From assembly GCA_051892875.1 (NCBI GenBank), contig JBJFGR010000020.1, positions 13,750 to 77,749 of the forward strand: a DNA stretch of 64,000 nt. Reading direction: 5' to 3'. Positions 52,480-62,261 of this stretch are shown piece after piece. The notes under the pieces are model-generated. The model did not search any database. It saw only the letters and a program-made list of their open reading frames with translations, and was not told the DNA's origin. This DNA is from JBJFGR01 sp051892875 (lineage in GTDB: Bacteria > Pseudomonadota > Gammaproteobacteria > Enterobacterales > Succinivibrionaceae). Numbering within the stretch: the stretch's first letter is position 1; every line of letters begins with the position of its first letter. The translations under genes and the position numbers were made by a program.

Positions 52480-53769
52480 TTAGCTAAATATTTTTACCAA
52501 CCACTTAAATAAGCAATAGAATATTATTGCAAAGAATGCACCAGCAGGAAGAGTGATAACCCAAGAAGCTACAATATTTCTAACAACATTTAGATTAATG
52601 GCAGCGATACCCTTGGCAAGGCCTACTCCCATAATTGCACCTACAAGAGTTTGGGAAGTAGAGATTGGTAAACCTGTACCAGAGGCAAGTACTACAGTAG
52701 AAGCTGTTGCTAATTGAGCTGCGAATCCACGACTTGGTGTTAATGAGGTTATACCACTGCCAACGGTATTCATTACCTTGTATCCAAAAGTTGCAAGTCC
52801 ACAAACCATACCTAAAGCGCCAAGAGGTAAAACCCATGAAGGCATTGCGGAATTTGCTATTAGTTCTTCTGCATTGTCTGATAATACTGTTGCAACAGAA
52901 GCAAGAGGTCCTATAGCATTTGCTACATCATTTGAACCATGAGCAAAAGCCATAGCACAGGCAGTCATAAGCATAAGTATAGAAAAAACTTTTTCGACAT
53001 TTGCATAATGTTTTTTAGCTTCTTTAGTTTTATCAAATTTTTTATATTTTAAAAATATTTTGGAAATAATACCGACGGTTATTGCTATTGCTAAACTTAA
53101 TAACCAACCTTCTTCAGTTGTTATTTGAATATTAATATGCTTTAAACCTTTTTGAATGGTTACAATTGCAATAATTAATATTGTAATAAATACATAATAG
53201 GGTGCTATTTTTTTAGCATGTCTTAGAGGATGGAATCTACAAAAAATATATTTTTGAATATGCATAAAGAGTATAAAAGAAATAACACCTGCTATAACAG
53301 GTGTTATGATCCAAGAACCGACAATTCCAATAAATATACTCCATTGAATAGAATTAATACCCGAATTTATTATTCCAAATCCTAATAAAGCACCGATTAT
53401 AGAGTGGGTTGAAGAAACTGGCCAGCTAAAATATGTGGCAAGAATTAACCATATTCCTGCAGATAGGGTGGCACTAATCATTCCTAATATTAAATCACCT
53501 TGACCTATATTGGCTTCTGGATCAATAATACCATCCTTGATAGTAGATACAACTTCACCTCCTGCTAAATAAGCACCAGCAAATTCAAAAATAATAGCTA
53601 TGATTATTGCTTGTTTAACAGTGAGTGTTTTTGTACCTACAGATGTACCCATAGCATTTGAAACATCATTAGCACCAATTCCCCAAGCCATTAAAAATGC
53701 AAAAACAGAAGCAATACATACTATTAAGGTGCTATGAGATTGTAAAAAAATAAGTACTGAGTCAACCAT
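52480..53769 (-). CDS. PiT-family inorganic phosphate transporter
   Basis: The protein has 429 residues and about ten membrane segments. The two inverted signature repeats read GANDVSNAMGTSVG (near residue 32) and HGSNDVANAIGPLA (near 285). E. coli PitA (499 residues) has an NGFHD-type first motif; the present form is closer to the PiT-1-like branch usually paired with DUF47. It imports phosphate with a cation, either protons or sodium. It lies 15 bases after the DUF47 gene, which forms a conserved pair with it. Confidence 0.9.
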   Translation of the reverse strand: MVDSVLIFLQSHSTLIVCIASVFAFLMAWGIGANDVSNAMGTSVGTKTLTVKQAIIIAIIFEFAGAYLAGGEVVSTIKDGIIDPEANIGQGDLILGMISATLSAGIWLILATYFSWPVSSTHSIIGALLGFGIINSGINSIQWSIFIGIVGSWIITPVIAGVISFILFMHIQKYIFCRFHPLRHAKKIAPYYVFITILIIAIVTIQKGLKHINIQITTEEGWLLSLAIAITVGIISKIFLKYKKFDKTKEAKKHYANVEKVFSILMLMTACAMAFAHGSNDVANAIGPLASVATVLSDNAEELIANSAMPSWVLPLGALGMVCGLATFGYKVMNTVGSGITSLTPSRGFAAQLATASTVVLASGTGLPISTSQTLVGAIMGVGLAKGIAAINLNVVRNIVASWVITLPAGAFFAIIFYCLFKWLVKIFS

Positions 53770-53784
53770 TATATATTAGTTCCG

Positions 53785-54462
53785 TTATGATTTAGATATC
53801 ATTTGTTCTAGTGTAAATCCTACTTTTTCAGCTTGGTCTGCTAGTTCACCTATTGTATTAAGTATGGTATATAAAAACATAGCATCTATAGGATTTAATT
53901 CATTTTCTCGCAAATAGAGAGCGTGACGTACTTCTATTTGTAGACGATCGGTATCATCTTCTATAAGATCTAGTTCTTTTACCATGCCTTCAACAACATT
54001 TATTTCTTTGCCACGGAAACCAGTTTCTAACAAATCTTCTAATTCATGTATAACTTTTGTGGCAAGTTCTGTAGCATCGAGGCATCTGCTTACATAACGC
54101 ATAAATTGTTCTTTAATATCTACAGGAACTTTTAAATGACGTCCCAACATTAGACCTGCTATATCTTTTGCTCTGTTAGCTATTTTATCTTGTTGGGTAA
54201 TAATTTCTAAAAGATCTGTTCTATCAACAGGCATGAATAATGAGTTAGGAAGGTTAATTCTGATATTTCTTTTGATTTGATCGGCTTCTTTTTCCTTTGC
54301 TGAAATTTGTTGTTGTATTTCTTGAGCACCCTCCCAATTGTCAGAAAATACATATTCAAAAAATTTAGGTAACAAGCATGAACATTCATGAACTTTTTTT
54401 ATGTGCTCATAAAGAGGCTTTAGAGGTGATTTTGCGAATAGGTTTAAGAAATTAACTTGCAT
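53785..54462 (-). CDS. DUF47 (PhoU-like) phosphate transport accessory protein
   Basis: From ATG 54462 the protein has 225 residues; upstream in-frame ATGs at 54468 and 54486 are less like the family, which begins near MxVN(x)LFAKSPxKPL. All-helical PhoU-like fold with EKEADQIKRNIR and QQDKIANRAKDIAGL, which carry acidic metal-binding residues. Such proteins are encoded beside Pit transporters and are thought to regulate them. Confidence 0.87.
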   Translation of the reverse strand: MQVNFLNLFAKSPLKPLYEHIKKVHECSCLLPKFFEYVFSDNWEGAQEIQQQISAKEKEADQIKRNIRINLPNSLFMPVDRTDLLEIITQQDKIANRAKDIAGLMLGRHLKVPVDIKEQFMRYVSRCLDATELATKVIHELEDLLETGFRGKEINVVEGMVKELDLIEDDTDRLQIEVRHALYLRENELNPIDAMFLYTILNTIGELADQAEKVGFTLEQMISKS

Positions 54463-54645
54463 AAGCATCTCACTTAATAAAAACATTTTTTAGCATTTTA
54501 CTTATATTCTATTTTTACTACAAATATTTTTTACATATTCTTTATATGTTTTATTGAAAAGTAGAGTTTATAAACAGTCATTTGTAGTTCATTGTGATAG
54601 AATTTATATTAAATTTAGTGAGGTTTTTAAATATAGGTAAGTAAA

Positions 54646-55593
54646 ATGTTAGATGAAATCGAAATAAAATTCATGATTGAAAGAGGGGATGTTACTGACT
54701 TAGAAAAATCAATAAATGATTCAAAAATTCAAATATTAAAATCTGAAGAGTTATCTTTGGGAAATTATTATTACGATACAAAAAATCAGGATTTATATAA
54801 GTCTGGTATTGCATTGAGAGTTCGTTCTACTGATGATAATTGGGAAATGACAATAAAAACAAGAAAACAAGTCGTAGGGGGAATGCATATTCATCCAGAA
54901 TATAATATCAAATTAGATAAAGTTTCTGATGTACCAAATTTATCTTTATTTCCCAAAGAAATATTTTCAGAAATAGATCTAGATAATGTTCAAAATTCAA
55001 TTTATCAAAACATGTCTCAAAAGTGTAATAGAACCATTTTTCTTGTAAAAGACCCAATTGCCCAAGGCGAAGTAGAGATATGTTTTGATAAAGTAACATA
55101 TAAATCAAAGGATGGTTATATAGAAAGTAAAGAGATTGAATTAGAATTAAAGAAAGGAACTCTTGATACTTTAAAAAATGTTGTAATGAAAATTTTAGAT
55201 CACAAAAGTGATAATTTAATACTTCGTTTGGGGAATCTTAGTAAGATGCATCGTGCAGCTATATATGCAGGTATTTCTAAATTACCTGAAGTTTCTGTTA
55301 TAACAGAAGAATTCTCAGATTTTAAAGAAATATTAAAATATATAGATATAAATGAAAATGCTTACATATTGAGCAATGGAAAAAATGATAAGGCATATAA
55401 AAATTTAAAATATTTATATAATCTAATAGTTAATAAAAATAACAAAAATGCAGAAATTTTTGTAAAAAATGTTTGTTTTTTTTTAGCAAATAGAGAATTT
55501 TCCGTAGAAGAATATAAAAAAATAATATCAAATATAAGTTTTTTAATTAGTAAATTGACTGTTAATTTCTTATTAGCAAAAGGAGAATTATAG
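54646..55593 (+). CDS. ygiF: CYTH-domain inorganic triphosphatase, YgiF-like, short C-terminus
   Basis: The protein has 315 residues; E. coli YgiF has 433. The CYTH domain (about 1-200) opens with EIEIKF, the ExExK motif, and has YYDTKNQDLYKSGIALRVR. YgiF hydrolyses tripolyphosphate. The C-terminal CHAD domain, rich in histidines in E. coli, is replaced by about 100 AT-rich, lysine/asparagine-rich residues with no histidine helices visible. It lies directly before glnE (1 base gap), as in E. coli. Confidence 0.85.
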   Translation: MLDEIEIKFMIERGDVTDLEKSINDSKIQILKSEELSLGNYYYDTKNQDLYKSGIALRVRSTDDNWEMTIKTRKQVVGGMHIHPEYNIKLDKVSDVPNLSLFPKEIFSEIDLDNVQNSIYQNMSQKCNRTIFLVKDPIAQGEVEICFDKVTYKSKDGYIESKEIELELKKGTLDTLKNVVMKILDHKSDNLILRLGNLSKMHRAAIYAGISKLPEVSVITEEFSDFKEILKYIDINENAYILSNGKNDKAYKNLKYLYNLIVNKNNKNAEIFVKNVCFFLANREFSVEEYKKIISNISFLISKLTVNFLLAKGEL

Positions 55594-55594
55594 T

Positions 55595-58465
55595 ATGAAA
55601 AAATCTTTACCATTAAAGTGTCTTGAATTTGCTAATTTAAATTTTTCAAAAATTTTGAATAAATTATCAGATGAAGAAATTAAAGATTTAGAACCTTATA
55701 AAGATGATCTGTTTTATTCAGTTGGATTGTCATCTTTTTTGCAAAATGTTTTTGAAAGAAATCCTCAAATATTGGTAAAGATTGTAAAAGAAAAGCAATT
55801 TGATGCAGAGTTACGTTCTGACAAATATAAGCAAGAATTACAACAGATTCTTGCTTGTATAAATGTAAATGATGATTCTAGTTTAAAAAAAGCTTTAAGA
55901 GATTTTAGGAAGGAAAAAATGTCGGTGATTGCCTTTCGAGATCTGTTAAATAAAGCCACACTTGAAGAAACATTTTTACATTTATCAACTCTTGCAGAAG
56001 TTATTATTGTAGAAACTTTAGATTTTTTATACAAAAAGTGTTCTGAACTTTATGGAATACCAATGTCTGAACAAAACATTCAACAAAAAATGTTAGTGAT
56101 TGGTATGGGAAAACTTGGGGGAAGAGAGTTAAACTTTTCGTCTGATATTGACTTAATCTTTTGTTTTCCATCAAGGGGAATGACTGTAGGTGCTAGACGT
56201 TCAATTGATAATCAAACATTTTTTACAAGACTAGGGCAACAATTGATACAGTCATTAGACCAAATAACAGCTGATGGTCAAGTTTATCGAGTAGATATGC
56301 GTTTAAGACCTTTTGGGGATAGTGGTCCATTAGTTAGTTCTTTTGCATCTCTAGAAGCTTATTATTTAAATCATGGGCGTTCATGGGAACGTTATGCAAT
56401 GGTAAAAGGTAGGGTATTGGGCGCTGAAACACCAGAAAGCATAGAGTTATCACAGATGTTACGTCCATTTGTTTTTAGGCGATATCTTGATTTTAGTGCA
56501 GTAGAATCTCTTCGAAAAATGAAAGCGATGATCGAAGCTGAAGTAAGAAGAAGACAATTGCATAATAATTTTAAACTTGGTCAAGGAGGAATAAGAGAAG
56601 TTGAATTTATTGCTCAAGTATTTCAATTGATGCGTGGTGGTAGAATGATACCTCTACAAGAAAAGCATTTATTGTCAGTACTGAAAAATCTTAAAGAAAC
56701 AAATTGTATAGATGAAGAAAGTTTTGAAATTTTAAATTCTAGTTACAGATTTTTAAGAAAAACTGAAAATATACTTCAAGAAATCAATGACGAACAAACT
56801 CAAACATTACCAGATAAATTATTAGATCAAGAAAGATTAGCCCATGCTTTAGATTTTAATAACTATGATGAGTTTTTAAAGAAAATTCAGGAAGTTATGA
56901 CTCAAATTCATCATGAATTTGCTTTGATAATTCAAGATCCTGAAGCTGATAAAATTAAAGAAGATCAAGTATTTACAGATTTATGGATTCTACCATTAAG
57001 CAAAGATGAAATAAAAAAAATAGTAGCCAATCATTTTAAGGATATGACGGATATCGATACTCTTGCTAATGATATTGCCTATTTAAAAACGGAGTGTTCA
57101 AATAAACCCATAGGAACAGTTGGTCGAGAAATATTAAATAAGCTAATACCTTATTTATTTAATAAAATAGCAAATTTAGAAGAAAATGTAATAGTAACAT
57201 TTGATAGGTTATCTAAATTATTAGTAACAATTGTATCAAGAACAACTTATTTACAACTGTTATTAGAAAATGCAGGTGTTTGTGATCATTTAATAAAGCT
57301 ATGTTCAAAATCTGAGTTAATAGCTAGTCAAATAACAGAGCATCCAGTTTTATTAGATGAGTTGTTAATGCCACAAACATTATATACTCCGCCTTCTCAA
57401 GATGAGTATCCTCAAGAATTGAGAGAGTTTATGTTGCGAGTTGAAAGTAATGATTTGGAACAACAAATGGAGTCGTTACGCCAATTTAAACAAATTCAAC
57501 TATTAAGAATATGTGCAGCTGATTTAGTTGGTGCTTTACCCTTAATGAAAGTTAGTGACAATCTTACTTTTTTAGCTCAAACGATATTGGGTGAAGTTAT
57601 AAATTTGGCTTGGGGACAGCTTGTTGATAAATATGGAGTACCGTCTAATGCTGTAATTAACGACGATAAAGGTGTATGTGTTATAGCTTATGGTAAATTA
57701 GGTGGAATTGAATTAGGTTATGGTTCTGATTTAGATTTAGTTTTTTTATGTGATGACGAGTTAGATGGAGAAACTAATGGAGAAAAACCTATTTCTGATC
57801 GAATGTTTTACGGGCGTTTTGCTCAAAGAATAATGCATTTATTTAGTACGAGATTATCTTCAGGTATTCTTTATGAAGTAGATGCAAGATTACGTCCTGA
57901 GGGTGATAGCGGTCCATTGATTTGTACCATATCTGGTTATGAAAATTATTTAAAAAATAAAGCTTGGACCTGGGAATTACAAGCATTAGTTAGAGCAAGG
58001 GCGGTTCTTGGTCCTCAAAGATTATTGGATAAATTTGTGGCAATTAGAGATCAGGTTTTGAGACAAAAACGTGATGAAGAAAAATTAAGAACAGAAGTTG
58101 TAGAAATGAGAAATAAAATGCGTTCAAGTCTAATGAAAGGACCTAAGGATGCATTCGATATTAAGCAAGGTTTAGGTGGTATGGTTGATATTGAATTTAT
58201 GGCTCAATTCTTAGTATTAAAAAATGCTAGACAATGTAAAGATTTTGTTTTATGGTCTGATAATGTTAGAATTTTTGAGGAATGTTCGAGGTTAAAATTA
58301 ATAGAAGAAGATGTTGCTAAACGCTTAATAAGTTCTTATTTAGCTATTAGAAATACTGGACATAAACTTACTCTGCAAGGCCTTCATAGAATAGTTTATG
58401 ATGATTCCTTAAATGAAGAGCGAGCTTTTGTTCAAAATTGCTGGCATGAAATTATGAAAGAATAA
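55595..58465 (+). CDS. glnE: GlnE, glutamine synthetase adenylyltransferase/deadenylase
   Basis: The protein has 956 residues (E. coli 946). Two nucleotidyltransferase domains are seen: GMGKLGGRELNFSSDIDLI near residue 170 and AYGKLGGIELGYGSDLDLV near 695, each with a following VDMRLRPFGDSGP or VDARLRPEGDSGP. One removes AMP from glutamine synthetase and the other adds it, under PII control. AGGAG precedes the ATG. Complete in both halves. Confidence 0.97.
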   Translation: MKKSLPLKCLEFANLNFSKILNKLSDEEIKDLEPYKDDLFYSVGLSSFLQNVFERNPQILVKIVKEKQFDAELRSDKYKQELQQILACINVNDDSSLKKALRDFRKEKMSVIAFRDLLNKATLEETFLHLSTLAEVIIVETLDFLYKKCSELYGIPMSEQNIQQKMLVIGMGKLGGRELNFSSDIDLIFCFPSRGMTVGARRSIDNQTFFTRLGQQLIQSLDQITADGQVYRVDMRLRPFGDSGPLVSSFASLEAYYLNHGRSWERYAMVKGRVLGAETPESIELSQMLRPFVFRRYLDFSAVESLRKMKAMIEAEVRRRQLHNNFKLGQGGIREVEFIAQVFQLMRGGRMIPLQEKHLLSVLKNLKETNCIDEESFEILNSSYRFLRKTENILQEINDEQTQTLPDKLLDQERLAHALDFNNYDEFLKKIQEVMTQIHHEFALIIQDPEADKIKEDQVFTDLWILPLSKDEIKKIVANHFKDMTDIDTLANDIAYLKTECSNKPIGTVGREILNKLIPYLFNKIANLEENVIVTFDRLSKLLVTIVSRTTYLQLLLENAGVCDHLIKLCSKSELIASQITEHPVLLDELLMPQTLYTPPSQDEYPQELREFMLRVESNDLEQQMESLRQFKQIQLLRICAADLVGALPLMKVSDNLTFLAQTILGEVINLAWGQLVDKYGVPSNAVINDDKGVCVIAYGKLGGIELGYGSDLDLVFLCDDELDGETNGEKPISDRMFYGRFAQRIMHLFSTRLSSGILYEVDARLRPEGDSGPLICTISGYENYLKNKAWTWELQALVRARAVLGPQRLLDKFVAIRDQVLRQKRDEEKLRTEVVEMRNKMRSSLMKGPKDAFDIKQGLGGMVDIEFMAQFLVLKNARQCKDFVLWSDNVRIFEECSRLKLIEEDVAKRLISSYLAIRNTGHKLTLQGLHRIVYDDSLNEERAFVQNCWHEIMKE

Positions 58466-58473
58466 AGTAAAAT

Positions 58474-58509
58474 TTATATTTTGGTGTAACACATTACACC
58501 AAAATATAA
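58474..58509. terminator. Bidirectional terminator glnE / lpxL
   Basis: Perfect 16-base arms (58474-58489 and 58494-58509) enclose a four-base loop between convergent genes. Confidence 0.85.
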
Positions 58510-58516
58510 TAAATCA

Positions 58517-59536
58517 TTATTGATATCTATTAGTAACACCATCAGGGGTTGTTTTAAATCTTCTATGTAACCACATATATTGTTCCGGTGCTTCTGAAAT
58601 CATCTCTTCTATAACTTTATTACAAGTAGTAGCGTCAATTAAATCATCACCATTTGGAAAATTTTGAAGAATAGGTTTTATAACTAATTTATAACCTTTA
58701 TTATTAGGTAATCGTATTGTGTAAGATGGTTGTACAACGGTATTTTTTATTTTTGCAAAACCAGCTGTACCGATAACGGTACAAGCATCTTTCACAGCAA
58801 AGAATGGGGCAAAAACATGAGGTAAATGTTTGCCATAATCTTGATCTGGGGCATACCAAATAGGAAAACCTTTTATAAGAGCTTTTACTATTTGGCGCAC
58901 ATCAATTCTATCAACTAAGTATAGGTTAGAACGGGTTCTTCCTTTAACTTGTAAATATTCCATAACAATATTATTGTTAGGGCGATAAACACCAACACCA
59001 GGTTTTATAGAAAATCCATAGATACGAGCCATAAGTTCTAGTGTTACAAAATGGCAAGTTAGAACAACTATACCTTTATTTGTTTCAGCAAGCTTCTTAG
59101 CATTTTTTAGTTCATTTTCATTTATATGAACAAGTTTTTTTAATCTTTTTTCAGACCAAAACCAAGCCATTCCTGTTTCGAAGATTGCCATACCAATATT
59201 TTTAAAATGTTCTTTAGCTAATTTTTCATGATCATTAGGAGATAATTCAGGATAAGCTAACTCTAAATTTTTGTTAGTTATTTTTACACGTTTTTTAGCT
59301 AATTTATATCCTAAAGCGCCAATTAATTTTCCTAAATTCATAAACCATGAATAAGGAAACAATAGTATAAAACGAAGAATAAAAACTCCTAACCATATGC
59401 CCCAATATTTCGGTTTTAGCATACTTAGAGTAATGTGAGGATTTGTTTGAGACTTACTTATGTACTTTTGAGTTCTCGGAGTAAAAACTCTTTTATGAGT
59501 ACTCAAATTTTCTTTATTTATATTATTATCAGTCAT
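58517..59536 (-). CDS. lpxL: Lipid A lauroyltransferase LpxL family
   Basis: The protein has 339 residues (E. coli LpxL 306). Catalytic HX4E motif is seen as HFVTLE; GMAWFW, GVYRPNNN, WYAPDQDYG and the C-terminal PEQYMWLHRRFKT all match LpxL more than LpxM. It adds a secondary acyl chain to Kdo2-lipid IVA at the inner membrane. A polar N-terminal extension of about 35 residues precedes the usual start; Met39 is an alternative start. It follows the LacI-type gene by nine bases. Confidence 0.9.
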   Translation of the reverse strand: MTDNNINKENLSTHKRVFTPRTQKYISKSQTNPHITLSMLKPKYWGIWLGVFILRFILLFPYSWFMNLGKLIGALGYKLAKKRVKITNKNLELAYPELSPNDHEKLAKEHFKNIGMAIFETGMAWFWSEKRLKKLVHINENELKNAKKLAETNKGIVVLTCHFVTLELMARIYGFSIKPGVGVYRPNNNIVMEYLQVKGRTRSNLYLVDRIDVRQIVKALIKGFPIWYAPDQDYGKHLPHVFAPFFAVKDACTVIGTAGFAKIKNTVVQPSYTIRLPNNKGYKLVIKPILQNFPNGDDLIDATTCNKVIEEMISEAPEQYMWLHRRFKTTPDGVTNRYQ

Positions 59537-59545
59537 AATTTATAA

Positions 59546-60553
59546 TTAGATACCTCTTAAATCTTTTACAGAGAATCTTTTGATAAGAGTTGGGGTAAAT
59601 GTACGTGGAAAATTTGATGTATCATCTCCTTTAGTTATAGAAATTGCTAATTTCACGGCAATTGTTGCCATATTCATTACGGGGTTTAAGATAGTAGTTA
59701 ATCGAGGTTGTAAGTATCTGCTTATAAAAATGTTGTCATAACCGATAATAGAAACGTTATCAGGAATTTTAATATCATTATCAATTAGAATTGCCATAGC
59801 TCCAGCTGCTTGCATATCGTTGTAGCATGCTATAGCTGTAAAAGGTTGGCTAGAATTTAAGAGCATTTGAGCGCCATCCTCACCACCTTGAGCTGTAGGT
59901 TCAGCTTCTATAATCAAATTATTATTAAATGGTATTTTTGCTTCTTCAAGAGCTTTGAGGTAACCTTCAAAACGAAGAGTTGCATCATCTATTTGATGTA
60001 ATGATTTTATGTAAGCTATGTTACGATGTCCGTTAGCAATTAAATGTTTTACAGCAAGATAGGCACCTGTTAAATCATCAATGAGTATACATCTATCTTC
60101 AAAACCAGGAAGATTTCTATTTATTAATACAATAGATTTATTTGTGGTCATTATATTAGCAAGGTCGGCATCATCAATAAGTGGGGTGTGAGCTATAATA
60201 CAATTGCAACGAACACAAATTAGGTATTTAAGAGCTAATAATTCTTTTTGAGCGTTATGATAACCATTTACCACAGTTATATGCATACCATTTTTTACAG
60301 CTTCTGCATCGATTGAACGAACCATTGTACCGAAATATGGGTCGCTACAGTCTGCTACAACGACACCTATGCAGTCAGATGATTGGTGCTGAATAACTTT
60401 TGGGGTGATATTAGGATGATAGTTCAATTCATTTTGAGCTTTTAAAACAGCTTCTTTTGCTTCTGGGGAAACTTTATTTGAGTTATTTATAACTCTTGAA
60501 ACAGTAGCAACAGAAACATTTGCAAGTTTAGCCACATCCTTTATTGTAGCCAT
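59546..60553 (-). CDS. LacI-family transcriptional regulator
   Basis: The protein has 335 residues. Helix-turn-helix and hinge helix occupy residues 2-50 (TIKDVAKLANVSVATVSRVI, KAQNELNYHPN), followed by a periplasmic-binding-like effector domain (CIGVVVADCSDPYFG, YNDMQAAGAMAI, SIIGYDNIFISRYLQPRLTT). Sugar-responsive repressors of this kind control maltose genes in Vibrio-Aeromonas relatives and Gram-positives. It lies about 2 kb from lamB, which makes a mal role plausible but unproven. AGG precedes the start. A 9-base inverted repeat flanks its -10, hinting at autoregulation. Confidence 0.88.
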   Translation of the reverse strand: MATIKDVAKLANVSVATVSRVINNSNKVSPEAKEAVLKAQNELNYHPNITPKVIQHQSSDCIGVVVADCSDPYFGTMVRSIDAEAVKNGMHITVVNGYHNAQKELLALKYLICVRCNCIIAHTPLIDDADLANIMTTNKSIVLINRNLPGFEDRCILIDDLTGAYLAVKHLIANGHRNIAYIKSLHQIDDATLRFEGYLKALEEAKIPFNNNLIIEAEPTAQGGEDGAQMLLNSSQPFTAIACYNDMQAAGAMAILIDNDIKIPDNVSIIGYDNIFISRYLQPRLTTILNPVMNMATIAVKLAISITKGDDTSNFPRTFTPTLIKRFSVKDLRGI

Positions 60554-60581
60554 AAAACCTCCGTTATATAAAGCATTGAAT

Positions 60582-60608
60582 ATTATGCAATTATATCAGT
60601 TGCATAAT
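60582..60608. promoter_or_regulatory. Inverted repeat around the lacI-type gene promoter
   Basis: ATTATGCAA (60582-60590) and TTGCATAAT (60600-60608) are perfect inverse copies 9 bases apart. The minus-strand -10 TATAAT (60590-60595) lies between them, so a bound dimer would cover the promoter. Confidence 0.5.
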
Positions 60609-60744
60609 TTTATTGAAAATATTTTATATGTGGATCTTGAACTTTGTAAAAAATAACCATTGAGAATTTGAATCTATATGCAAGTTGATAGAGCTTTTTT
60701 AATGATTTTGATAAAATGAGATATACTTTTTATTTTCAGTATTG

Positions 60745-61698
60745 ATGGATGTAAACAATATGAGCTTTGATGGATTAGATAAACGTAGAAGAATTCAGCA
60801 ACAACTTTTTGACATAATGGTGTCATTATGCACAAAAAAAATTGATAATGAACAAATATCAAATATTGATAATTTAAAGCGACAGTTTGAGGAACTCACT
60901 GGTAAACCTATTAAGACGTTTGAAGAAGTACAGAAATCCTACATAGATAATTTAGAAGAAGATATAAAAAAAATAAGAGAAGATTTTAAGCAAAAACGCT
61001 TAGCGTATTTATTAGAGAACTGCGATGTTAATCCTTATTGGGAATTTGAAAATATGCAGGATAATGGCTGTGAAGATTATCGAGAAAAGATAGAGTATTG
61101 TAAAAAGTGGGTTGATTCAATATGTATAATGTTTGAGCAATGCACTGATAGTTATGTAAATTCTCAATATGAAAAAAGCAATACCCCAGGAAGTTTATTG
61201 TGGATATTTGGAGATTTTGGGGTAGGGAAGTCTATGCTAGCTGGTTCTATTGCACACAGATATATAAGAAAGCATTATAAAGATGCTTTATTAATTCAAT
61301 TTAGAACGATGTGGAAAAAAATGATAAGCTTGGGGTCTTTTGGTGGGGAATTAGCAAAGTATGAAGATTATTTAATAGATATAGATTTATTAGTTTTAGA
61401 TGAAATAGCTGTAGATAATAAAAAATTATCAGATGCTCAACAACAAACGCTAGGACAATTACTACGTTCAAGAAAAAACAAAGGAAAAAATACAATAATT
61501 GTATCAAATTCAGAGCCTAAATCATTATATGCATTAGTTGGTAATTTTTGTTATGAGTCTATAAGAAATTATCAACCAATTGTACCTATAAAACTTTTTG
61601 GGAAAAATTGGCGCCCAACAGAAGCTTGTGGATTCGATTTAATTCCTGATTTTGCTAAAAATATTTCAATAAATAATGTTAATGAAAGTAATAAATAG
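60745..61698 (+). CDS. DnaC/IstB-like ATP-binding protein
   Basis: The protein has 317 residues from ATG 60745 (TTG 60742 and ATG 60760 are alternatives; no ribosome binding site stands out). Residues 150-310 form an AAA+ domain: Walker A GDFGVGKSM, Walker B LLVLDEIAV, sensor TIIVSNSEP and the arginine region SIRNYQP. The N-terminal 140 residues are charged and coiled-coil-like. DnaC-type proteins load the DnaB helicase; DnaC of E. coli has 245 residues. It precedes ruvX by eight bases. A role in replication initiation or restart is inferred. Confidence 0.75.
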   Translation: MDVNNMSFDGLDKRRRIQQQLFDIMVSLCTKKIDNEQISNIDNLKRQFEELTGKPIKTFEEVQKSYIDNLEEDIKKIREDFKQKRLAYLLENCDVNPYWEFENMQDNGCEDYREKIEYCKKWVDSICIMFEQCTDSYVNSQYEKSNTPGSLLWIFGDFGVGKSMLAGSIAHRYIRKHYKDALLIQFRTMWKKMISLGSFGGELAKYEDYLIDIDLLVLDEIAVDNKKLSDAQQQTLGQLLRSRKNKGKNTIIVSNSEPKSLYALVGNFCYESIRNYQPIVPIKLFGKNWRPTEACGFDLIPDFAKNISINNVNESNK

Positions 61699-61706
61699 GA
61701 AAATAA

Positions 61707-62159
61707 ATGTCTAAAAAAAAGAAGTATGAACGAGTTTTAGGTTTTGATTTTGGAACTGTAAGTATAGGTGTAGCCATAGGTAATATTATTTCAAGAACTG
61801 CAGAACCATTAGCAGCGATAAAGTCTATTGACGGTATACCAAATAAAGAGCAGTTAGAAAAAGTAATAAAAGAGTGGGAACCTGATTGTTTTGTAGTGGG
61901 TTTGCCTTTAAACATGGATGGTTCATATCAAGACGTAACTTATAAGGCTAAGAAATTTGGAAATAGGTTATCGGCAAATTATAACAAAAGAGTATTTTTT
62001 AAAGATGAAAGATTATCAACAAAATATGCTAGAGACTATATTTTTTCGAATAAAGGTTACAAAGGATTGACAAAAGGAGTTGTAGATTCTCAATCTGCAG
62101 TGGTAATTTTAGAAGGTTTTTTTGAGGAATACGCAGAAGAATTAATAAAAAATTTATAA
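61707..62159 (+). CDS. ruvX: RuvX/YqgF, pre-16S rRNA nuclease (Holliday junction resolvase-like)
   Basis: The protein has 150 residues (E. coli 138). RNase H-like fold with LGFDFGTVSIGVAIG (first Asp), FVVGLPLNMDGS and the DERLSTKYA motif, and a later Asp in VDSQSAVVILEGF. It trims the 5' end of 16S rRNA. Start ATG 61707 follows AGGA. It is in a unit with the DnaC-like gene. Confidence 0.95.
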   Translation: MSKKKKYERVLGFDFGTVSIGVAIGNIISRTAEPLAAIKSIDGIPNKEQLEKVIKEWEPDCFVVGLPLNMDGSYQDVTYKAKKFGNRLSANYNKRVFFKDERLSTKYARDYIFSNKGYKGLTKGVVDSQSAVVILEGFFEEYAEELIKNL

Positions 62160-62163
62160 ATAA

Positions 62164-62179
62164 TGTGAAAAGGTTTTCA
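62164..62179. promoter_or_regulatory. Second copy of the malE upstream palindrome
   Basis: TGTGAAAAGGTTTTCA differs at one base from 3726-3741 upstream of malE. Here it lies just after ruvX and 83 bases before the DUF3545-like gene. It can also be drawn as a weak hairpin. Confidence 0.35.
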
Positions 62180-62261
62180 TTATTCAATATTCATAGTTGT
62201 TAAATGTTATAAATTACTGCATTATGATGCCATATCGTCCAAATACACACAGGAGGTCGTT

